The notes under the pieces are model-generated. The model saw nothing but the letters and a program-made list of their open reading frames with translations, ran no database searches and was not told the origin of the DNA. A stretch of 12,837 bases of DNA, from contig JASHXJ010000436.1 of assembly GCA_030043595.1 (NCBI GenBank), positions 1-12,837 of the forward strand, in the 5' to 3' direction. This stretch comes from Trebonia sp. (GTDB taxonomy: Bacteria > Actinomycetota > Actinomycetes > Streptosporangiales > Streptosporangiaceae). The position numbers and the translations under genes were made by a program. Numbering within the stretch: position 1 is the first letter of the stretch; each line of letters begins with the position of its first letter. Shown one piece after another: positions 1-4,842 of the stretch.

Positions 1-1031
1 TTGGCCGCCGCGTCCTGCGCCTCGCCTGGCGTGGCACCCGCGGTCTCGGTGAACAGCCAGCCGCCGCCGCGCGGCAGCTCGGGCACTGCCGCGGCGCCGC
101 GCCGGACGCGAACCACGTCGACGAGCCGCGAATCGAGCCCCTCGAGCGCGACCGGCGCGTAGGCCAGCACCGCCGGCACCGCCGCGGCGGCCTCCGCCAT
201 GTCGGCGTAGCCGAGCACGGCCATCGCGGTCGCCGGAGGCGCCGCCACGAGGCGGACCGTGGCCTGCGAGATCAGCGCCAGCGTGCCCTCGGTGCCGGCC
301 AGGAACCCGGCCAGGTCGGTGCCGTTCTCCGGCAGCAGGTGCTCCAGGGAGTAGCCCGACACCTGCCGCGGGAACCGGCCGAACTCGGTCCGCACCATGG
401 CCAGCCGTTCCCCGATCAGCGCGGCCAGCTCGGCGAGCAGTCCGGCCTCAGGACTGCCGCCTGGCACGCCGTCCCGCCCGTACCGCCGGGCGGTGAAGCG
501 GACGCCCGCCCCGGTGACCACGTCCAGGGCGGTGACGTTGTCGGCCGTGCGCCCGTAGCGCAGTGCCCTGGCACCGCAGGCGTTGTTGCCGATCGCGCCG
601 CCAATCGTCGCGCGCGAGTGGGTCGAGGGGTCAGGCCCGAACCGCAGCCCGTACGGTGCCGCCGCCGCGGTGATGTCGTCGAGGACGGCGCCCGGTTCGG
701 CCACGGCCGTGCGGGAGTCCGGATCGACGCTGATGACCCGGCTGAGGTGCCGGGACAGGTCCAGGACCACCCCGGTGCCCAGCGCGTTGCCCGCGATCGA
801 GGTGCCCCCGCCCCGCGGGGTCAGCGGCACGCCGCGCTCCCGGCAGACGGCCAGCGCGGCCGCGATCTCGTCCGCGTGCCGGGGAAAGGCGACGAGGGCG
901 GGCACGACCCGGTAGTTGGACGCGTCCGAGGAGTACTCGGCACGGCGCCGCGTGACCGTGTCGACCTCGCGTATGCCGGCTCGCCGGAGCGCGTCAGCCA
1001 GCTCCGGCGCGGGGACGGTCGCATGCACCAC
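1..1031 (-). CDS. FAD-linked oxidase (GlcD/D-lactate dehydrogenase type), C-terminus cut by window edge
   Basis: About 343 codons are visible, read leftwards from GTG 1031 (a second in-frame GTG is at 1028) and still open at base 1. The visible part is a PCMH-type FAD-binding domain. It has the glycine-rich PRGGGTSIAGNALG loop near residues 72-85, then FGPDPSTHSRATIGG and GNNACG near 131-153, which contact the FAD in this family. The GNNACG form is typical of D-lactate or 2-hydroxyacid dehydrogenases, including long actinobacterial versions fused to a C-terminal Fe-S oxidoreductase domain. Whether such a domain follows lies outside the window. The substrate cannot be told. The gene sits 38 nt downstream of the SRPBCC gene on the same strand, so the two are probably cotranscribed. 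No clear ribosome binding site precedes the GTG, so the exact start is uncertain. Family assignment is firm. Confidence 0.85.
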   Translation of the reverse strand, partial: MVHATVPAPELADALRRAGIREVDTVTRRRAEYSSDASNYRVVPALVAFPRHADEIAAALAVCRERGVPLTPRGGGTSIAGNALGTGVVLDLSRHLSRVISVDPDSRTAVAEPGAVLDDITAAAAPYGLRFGPDPSTHSRATIGGAIGNNACGARALRYGRTADNVTALDVVTGAGVRFTARRYGRDGVPGGSPEAGLLAELAALIGERLAMVRTEFGRFPRQVSGYSLEHLLPENGTDLAGFLAGTEGTLALISQATVRLVAAPPATAMAVLGYADMAEAAAAVPAVLAYAPVALEGLDSRLVDVVRVRRGAAAVPELPRGGGWLFTETAGATPGEAQDAAA

Positions 1032-1069
1032 CCGCGCAAGACTAGCCCCAGCGGCGCGAGCAGATCGCG

Positions 1070-1495
1070 TCAGCTGCCTTCCGCCCGTTTCCTGAGGGCT
1101 TCGTTCATCGCGTGGAAACTGCGCTCGGTACCGGTGACGGCTTTACCGGACAAGGCCGCGAGAAGGCCGCGGAGGGTCTCGCTCTGCACGAGCCGGGTAC
1201 CGCCGTCCGCCGGGGTCAGCGCGAAGGAGTGCTCGCCGCTGATGATGCCCGGCAGGCTGGCGACCCACCTCAGCTCCACGCCGGGCTCGGCCACGGTGAT
1301 CTTCGGCTTGACGGTCATCAGGCGGCCGCTGACCGGATGGGCACCCCGCAGCGTGATCCTCTTCCCGACGACGACCTGCCCGGACGCCTCGCGGAACAGC
1401 GGGTTCCACTCCGGGTAGCTGCCCAGGTCAGTCAGGACCGCCCAGACGGCCGATGGCGGCGCGGCGATCTGGACGGTGGCGGACGCGGTCTTCAT
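1070..1495 (-). CDS. SRPBCC (START-fold, polyketide cyclase/CoxG-like) family protein
   Basis: This 141-residue protein has the usual length of a single-domain SRPBCC/START protein. The N-terminus matches the family pattern: a beta strand (SATVQIAAPPSAVWAVLTDL) followed by YPEWNPLF, which lines the hydrophobic pocket. The C-terminal part (SFHAMNEALRKRAEGS) fits the long closing helix. The fold binds hydrophobic ligands, and no catalytic residue is diagnostic, so the ligand is unknown. The ATG at 1495 is preceded by a purine-rich GAGAGGA on the minus strand, which supports this start. It is the first gene of a leftward pair with the FAD oxidase and is divergent from the decarboxylase across about 105 bp. 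Confidence 0.85.
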   Translation of the reverse strand: MKTASATVQIAAPPSAVWAVLTDLGSYPEWNPLFREASGQVVVGKRITLRGAHPVSGRLMTVKPKITVAEPGVELRWVASLPGIISGEHSFALTPADGGTRLVQSETLRGLLAALSGKAVTGTERSFHAMNEALRKRAEGS

Positions 1496-1517
1496 GCGCT
1501 GTCCTCTCTCCCGGATG

Positions 1518-1525
1518 ATTATCTA
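1518..1525 (-). promoter_or_regulatory. possible -10 element (TAGATAAT) for the SRPBCC/FAD oxidase unit
   Basis: The minus strand reads TAGATAAT about 23 bases upstream of the SRPBCC ATG, a good distance for a -10 element with a short leader. No convincing -35 hexamer sits 16-18 bp further upstream. The same octamer lies in the operator region at 8795-8802. The call rests on sequence resemblance only. Confidence 0.3.
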
Positions 1526-1589
1526 GATTCTCCCGAACGAACCGTGGTGCCTGCGCAGGAACCCGCCCGGACCAGGCAACGAGGCCAAC

Positions 1590-1594
1590 GGAGG
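1590..1594 (+). promoter_or_regulatory. ribosome binding site of the decarboxylase gene (GGAGG)
   Basis: GGAGG lies 6 nt before ATG 1601 and only 3 nt before ATG 1598. This favours 1601 as the start and argues against the long open frame extending upstream to 1112, which runs antisense through the SRPBCC gene. Confidence 0.75.
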
Positions 1595-1600
1595 CCGATG

Positions 1601-3916
1601 ATGACGATCCGAGCCGGGGACGTGCTGCCCCGCCGGGTGCTCGTGGTGGACGACTCGCTGCTGCGCCCGGACACGGCCCATGGCCGCGCGGCGAACGGCC
1701 TGGTCGAGGAGTTCACCAGGCGCGGCGTCGACGTTACCGCGTCGTTTTCGTTCGAGGACGGCGCCGCCGTCGTCAGCTCGGACGCCAGCCTCGGCGCGGT
1801 GCTCGTGGACTGGGACCTGCGCGCCGACGATCCGGCCTCGCACGGGGCGGCTGCCCAGATGCTGGCGACGGTGCGGTCCCGCAACGCCGCGCTGCCGGTG
1901 TTCCTGCTCGCCAAGCACAGCGCGGCCCAGTCGATCACCATCGACGCGATGGAGCACGCCGACGAGCTTGTCTGGCTCCTGCAGGACACGGCCGCCTTCA
2001 TCGCGGGCCGCGTCGTGGCGGCGATGGACCGCTACATCGCCGGCCTGGTCCCCCCGTTCTTCGGCGCGCTGCTCGACTACAACCGGGAGCAGGAATACGC
2101 CTGGGCGGTCCCGGGCCACCAGGGCGGGGTCGGCTTCCTGAAGACGCCGGTCGGCCGTATCTTCCACGATTTCTACGGGGAGAACCTCTTCCGCACGGAC
2201 ATGGGCATTGAGCGGGCCGCCCTGGGCTCGCTGCTCGACCACACCGGGCCGGTGGCCGACAGTGAGGCGTACGCGGCGCGGGTGTTCGGCGCGCACCGCT
2301 CCTACTCGGTGCTTGTCGGCACGTCCGGATCCAACAGGACCGTGATGTCCGGCGTGCTCGGCTCGGGGGACATCGCGGTGGTCGACCGCAACTGCCACAA
2401 GTCGGTCATGCAGGGCCTGCAGCTGACAGGGGCGGTCCCGGTCTACATGATCCCGTCAAGGAACCGGTACGGGATCATCGGCCCGATTCACCCGGACCAG
2501 ATGACGCCAGAGGCGATCGCCGCCAGGGTCGCCGACAGCCCGATCGCCGGGGGCTCCCCGGGCGGCGCCCGGGGAGCCCCCGGCTACGCGGTCGTCACCA
2601 ACTGCACCTACGACGGGATGTGCTACGACGCGGCGCAGGTGCAGCAGATGCTTGAGCGCAGCAGCGATGTCATCCACTTCGACGAGGCGTGGTACGGCTA
2701 CGCCCGGTTCCACCCCCTCTACCGCGACCGGTACGCGATGCGCGGCGATCCGGCAGGCCATCCCGCCGACGGTCCGACGGTGTTCGCGACCCAGTCCTCG
2801 CACAAGCTGCTCGCCGCGCTGAGCCAGGCGTCCTTCATCCACGTGCGGGAGGGGCGGCGCAAGGTTCCGCACGGGGTGTTCAACGAGGCCTACATGATGC
2901 ACGCGACGACCTCGCCGCTGTACCCCATCATCGCGGCGAACGACGTCGCGACGGCGATGATGGACGGCCCCGGCGGCCGTGCGCTCGTCCAGGAGACGAT
3001 CGACGAGGCGGTCGCGTTCCGGCAGGCGCTGGCCCGGGCGCACCGTCAGTTCGCCGCGGGCGGCGACTGGTTCTTCGCCCCGTGGAACGCGCCGGAGGTC
3101 ACCGATCCCGGCACCGGCGCGCGGCTGCCGTTCGCTGACGCGCCGGCCGGGCTGCTCAGCAGCGACCCCCGCTGCTGGGTACTGCGCCCGGACGAAGCCT
3201 GGCACGGCTTCACCGGGATCGCGGACGGCTGGTGCATGCTCGATCCGACGAAGGCGGGCATCCTCGCGCCGGGCGTGCGCGACGATGGCACGCTCGCCGA
3301 GTCCGGCGTCCCGGCGACGCTGCTGACCGCCTATCTCGGCAGGCACGGGATCGTCCCGTCGCGGACCACCGACCACATCGTGCTGTGCCTGTTCTCGGTG
3401 GGGATCACCCGCGGCAAATGGGGCACGCTGATCAACGCCCTGCTCGGCTTCAAGCGGGACTGGGACGCCAACGCGCCGCTGTCGGCTGTGCTGCCGGACC
3501 TGCTGACAGTGCCCCAGGGGCGGTACGCCGGGCTGGGGCTGCGTGACCTGGGCGAGCAGATGTGGTCGCACATGCGGGCGGCGCGGCCGGGGCAGGCGCT
3601 GCAGGCTGCCTTCGCCGGGCTGCCCGTGCCCAGGATCGCGCCCCGCGCGGCCTACGAACGGCTGGTGCGCGGGGAGGTAGACCTGGTGCCCTTCGCCGAG
3701 ATGGCCGGCCGCACGCTGGCGGTAGGCCTGCAGCCCTACCCGCCGGGCATCCCGATCCTGGCGCCGGGCGAGGACGCCGGCGCGGCGGACGGGCCGTTCT
3801 TGTCCTACCTGCACATGCTGCAGGCGTGGGACGCGGCTTTCCCTGGCTTCGAGCACGACATCGAGGGCGCGCAGCGGGTCGCCGGCCAGTACGCCGCGTA
3901 CTGCGTCCGGCGCTGA
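1601..3916 (+). CDS. adiA: PLP-dependent arginine decarboxylase, AdiA-type (Orn/Lys/Arg decarboxylase class I)
   Basis: At 771 residues the protein is close to E. coli AdiA (about 755). Residues 1-130 form the receiver-like wing domain (RRVLVVDDSLL). The PLP core follows: GTSGSNRTV near 240-248 (phosphate binding), CHKS at 265-268, FDEAWYGYARF at 360-370 with Asp361 as the pyridine-nitrogen ligand, and SSHKLLAALSQASFIHV with Lys402 as the Schiff-base lysine. SRNRYGIIGPI, MMHATTSPLYPI and LGRHGIVPSRTTD match the arginine rather than the lysine or ornithine branch, as I recall those sequences. The reaction converts arginine to agmatine and CO2, consuming a proton, and is classically an acid-resistance step in the cytoplasm. 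No arginine/agmatine antiporter gene is visible. Residues 316-328 are encoded by a perfect palindrome (separate entry). ATG 1598 is an alternative start. Confidence 0.9.
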   Translation: MTIRAGDVLPRRVLVVDDSLLRPDTAHGRAANGLVEEFTRRGVDVTASFSFEDGAAVVSSDASLGAVLVDWDLRADDPASHGAAAQMLATVRSRNAALPVFLLAKHSAAQSITIDAMEHADELVWLLQDTAAFIAGRVVAAMDRYIAGLVPPFFGALLDYNREQEYAWAVPGHQGGVGFLKTPVGRIFHDFYGENLFRTDMGIERAALGSLLDHTGPVADSEAYAARVFGAHRSYSVLVGTSGSNRTVMSGVLGSGDIAVVDRNCHKSVMQGLQLTGAVPVYMIPSRNRYGIIGPIHPDQMTPEAIAARVADSPIAGGSPGGARGAPGYAVVTNCTYDGMCYDAAQVQQMLERSSDVIHFDEAWYGYARFHPLYRDRYAMRGDPAGHPADGPTVFATQSSHKLLAALSQASFIHVREGRRKVPHGVFNEAYMMHATTSPLYPIIAANDVATAMMDGPGGRALVQETIDEAVAFRQALARAHRQFAAGGDWFFAPWNAPEVTDPGTGARLPFADAPAGLLSSDPRCWVLRPDEAWHGFTGIADGWCMLDPTKAGILAPGVRDDGTLAESGVPATLLTAYLGRHGIVPSRTTDHIVLCLFSVGITRGKWGTLINALLGFKRDWDANAPLSAVLPDLLTVPQGRYAGLGLRDLGEQMWSHMRAARPGQALQAAFAGLPVPRIAPRAAYERLVRGEVDLVPFAEMAGRTLAVGLQPYPPGIPILAPGEDAGAADGPFLSYLHMLQAWDAAFPGFEHDIEGAQRVAGQYAAYCVRR
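2546..2584. repeat. perfect 18-bp-arm palindrome inside the arginine decarboxylase gene
   Basis: Two perfect 18-bp arms (2546-2563 and 2567-2584) are separated by a 3-base GGC loop. The element is exactly 13 codons (AGGSPGGARGAPG, residues 316-328) and keeps the frame. It falls between SPI and YAVVTN, where E. coli AdiA has a variable surface loop only about three residues shorter. All 36 arm bases pair, and the arms are almost pure G/C. It could form a very stable hairpin in mRNA or a cruciform in DNA. Confidence 0.95.
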
Positions 3917-3950
3917 GCCTGCGCATTCGTGTGACGGCCGGAATTCCGGA

Positions 3951-3987
3951 AACCTCCAGGGGGTATTCATTAAACCACCCGGTGGTA
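3951..3987 (+). promoter_or_regulatory. two CsoR-like operator boxes upstream of the Cys-cluster gene
   Basis: Box A (3951-3965) reads AACCT-CCAGG-GGGTA and box B (3973-3987) reads AACCA-CCCGG-TGGTA. Both fit WACC-N7-GGTW, and their centres are 22 bp apart. The pattern resembles the TACCC-N5-GGGTA type of operator known for actinobacterial CsoR. The csoR gene is about 600 bp away. A weak promoter candidate lies just downstream (TTGCCA 3988-3993, 16 bp, TAATGC 4010-4015). Confidence 0.6.
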
Positions 3988-4037
3988 TTGCCATTGCAGC
4001 ACGCAGAAGTAATGCTGAGAATACGTCGAATAGCTGA

Positions 4038-4043
4038 AAGGAG
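4038..4043 (+). promoter_or_regulatory. ribosome binding site (AAGGAG) deciding a GTG start
   Basis: AAGGAG lies 7 nt before GTG 4051. This sets the start of the Cys-cluster gene and rules out the much longer upstream open frame that overlaps the decarboxylase gene. Confidence 0.75.
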
Positions 4044-4050
4044 CGCGGTA

Positions 4051-4287
4051 GTGCAGGACAATACCGGGCGTCTTACCAGGCTCGCCGTGCTGTGCGGCCA
4101 GTGCAGTTGCGGCTGTCCCGAATTGCTGGTCGATCACGAGGCGCCGCCAGCGCGGCGGATCGTCATTACCGATGATTTCGGCCAGCGGGTCCAGATGAGC
4201 GAGGACCAGTTCCAGGTATTCGTCGAGGAGGCGCGTTCCGGCCGCCTCGACGCGGCGCTCAGCGCGCTGAGCGCCAGCGGGGGTTAG
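4051..4287 (+). CDS. small Cys-cluster protein (CxxCxCxC), probable metal-binding, conserved hypothetical type
   Basis: This gene encodes a 78-residue soluble protein. Near the N-terminus LCGQCSCGCPEL places Cys15, Cys18, Cys20 and Cys22 in a tight CxxCxCxC cluster, suited to binding Cu(I), zinc or an Fe-S cluster. The rest (RRIVITDDFGQRVQMSEDQFQVFVEEARSGRLDAALSAL) looks like a small alpha/beta domain with a C-terminal helix. There is no signal peptide, so it should be cytoplasmic. I do not recognise a named family. The start is GTG with a good AAGGAG. Upstream are two CsoR-like boxes, and its stop codon overlaps the stop codon of convergent copZ (TTAG). The context suggests a copper-induced metal-binding or buffering protein, but this is inference. 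Confidence 0.8.
   Translation: MQDNTGRLTRLAVLCGQCSCGCPELLVDHEAPPARRIVITDDFGQRVQMSEDQFQVFVEEARSGRLDAALSALSASGG
4254..4275. terminator. 22-bp perfect palindrome at the convergent junction, possible terminator for copZ
   Basis: GGCGCTCAGCG is followed immediately by its reverse complement, giving 22 bp of perfect symmetry (about a 9-bp stem with a GCGC loop). It lies inside the last codons of the Cys-cluster gene and 8 nt beyond the copZ stop on the minus strand. No T-tract follows on either strand, so intrinsic termination is uncertain. Part of the symmetry comes from the repeated peptide ALSALSA. Confidence 0.4.
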
Positions 4288-4520
4288 CCGCTGACGCCGG
4301 TCAAGCCGCTGATCCGGTAACCGCCGGCTTCGTCGAGGGCCGCGCTGACCGCGTCCTCGGGCAATGGCCCGTCACTGGCGACCGTCACGCGGGAACTGCC
4401 GCCGGGCACGAGGTCGACGGTCACGGCGGAGACGCCGGAGATGCCGCTCAGTTCGCTGGTCACCGCCTGCACGCAGTGCTCGCAGCTCATTCCGGTCACC
4501 GCGTAGGTCGTCGTTGTCAT
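4284..4520 (-). CDS. copZ: copper chaperone CopZ (HMA domain)
   Basis: This is a 78-residue single heavy-metal-associated domain. GMSCEHC gives the Cu(I)-binding Cys13 and Cys16 in the standard first loop, and the beta-alpha-beta-beta-alpha-beta length fits CopZ. A CEHC rather than CxAC motif is common in Gram-positive CopZ. It carries Cu(I) in the cytoplasm to the P-type ATPases and can deliver it to CsoR. ATG 4520 is preferred because AAAGG stands at the right distance and the protein begins just before the HMA strand; an upstream ATG at 4574 would add 18 unrelated residues and overlap csoR. It lies 40 nt downstream of csoR on the same strand and is the last gene of the operon. Confidence 0.93.
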   Translation of the reverse strand: MTTTTYAVTGMSCEHCVQAVTSELSGISGVSAVTVDLVPGGSSRVTVASDGPLPEDAVSAALDEAGGYRISGLTGVSG

Positions 4521-4560
4521 CGGGTGCCTTTCTGTCATCGCTATCGGGGGATCGGGGGCT

Positions 4561-4842
4561 TCAGGACCGGACAAGACGCGCGATCGCGTCCGAGGCCTCG
4601 CGGACTTTCTCGGTCGCGCCGTCGCCGCCTTCGGCCACGGCCTGGGCGACGCAATGGCTGAGGTGCTCCTCGAGCAGGCCGAGCGCCACCGATTGCAGGG
4701 CCTTGGTTGCAGCGGCGACCTGAGTGAGGATATCGATGCAGTACTGGTCCTCGTCGATCATCCGCTGCAGGCCGCGAACCTGACCCTCAATGCGGCGCAA
4801 CCGCCTCAGGTAGTTAGCTTTGTCGTGGGTGTAACCGTACAT
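4561..4842 (-). CDS. csoR: copper-sensing transcriptional repressor CsoR (DUF156)
   Basis: This 93-residue all-helical protein is full length for the family. The Cu(I) triad is present as Cys35 (DQYCIDILTQ), His60 and Cys64 (EEHLSHC), matching the C-H-C pattern that separates CsoR from formaldehyde or sulfur sensors of the same fold. The basic N-terminal segment (YLRRLRRIEGQVRGLQRM) is the DNA-contact face. Apo-CsoR binds operators as a tetramer, and Cu(I) binding releases it. The start ATG follows GGAGGG at 4-nt spacing. The first 29 bases overlap the end of copA1, so translation is probably coupled. Likely targets in the window are the five WACC-N7-GGTW boxes. Confidence 0.95.
   Translation of the reverse strand: MYGYTHDKANYLRRLRRIEGQVRGLQRMIDEDQYCIDILTQVAAATKALQSVALGLLEEHLSHCVAQAVAEGGDGATEKVREASDAIARLVRS

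Noticed and set aside
1550..1559. 10-bp palindrome CCTGCGCAGG upstream of adiA
   Set aside because: A short GC-rich palindrome of this length is expected by chance in DNA of this composition.
1112..1600. N-terminal extension of the decarboxylase frame by about 163 codons
   Set aside because: It runs antisense through the SRPBCC gene, is not AdiA-like, and a good GGAGG precedes ATG 1601.
2456..3994. A 512-codon open frame on the minus strand opposite the decarboxylase
   Set aside because: The sense strand has every AdiA motif. The antisense translation is low-complexity and matches no family I know.
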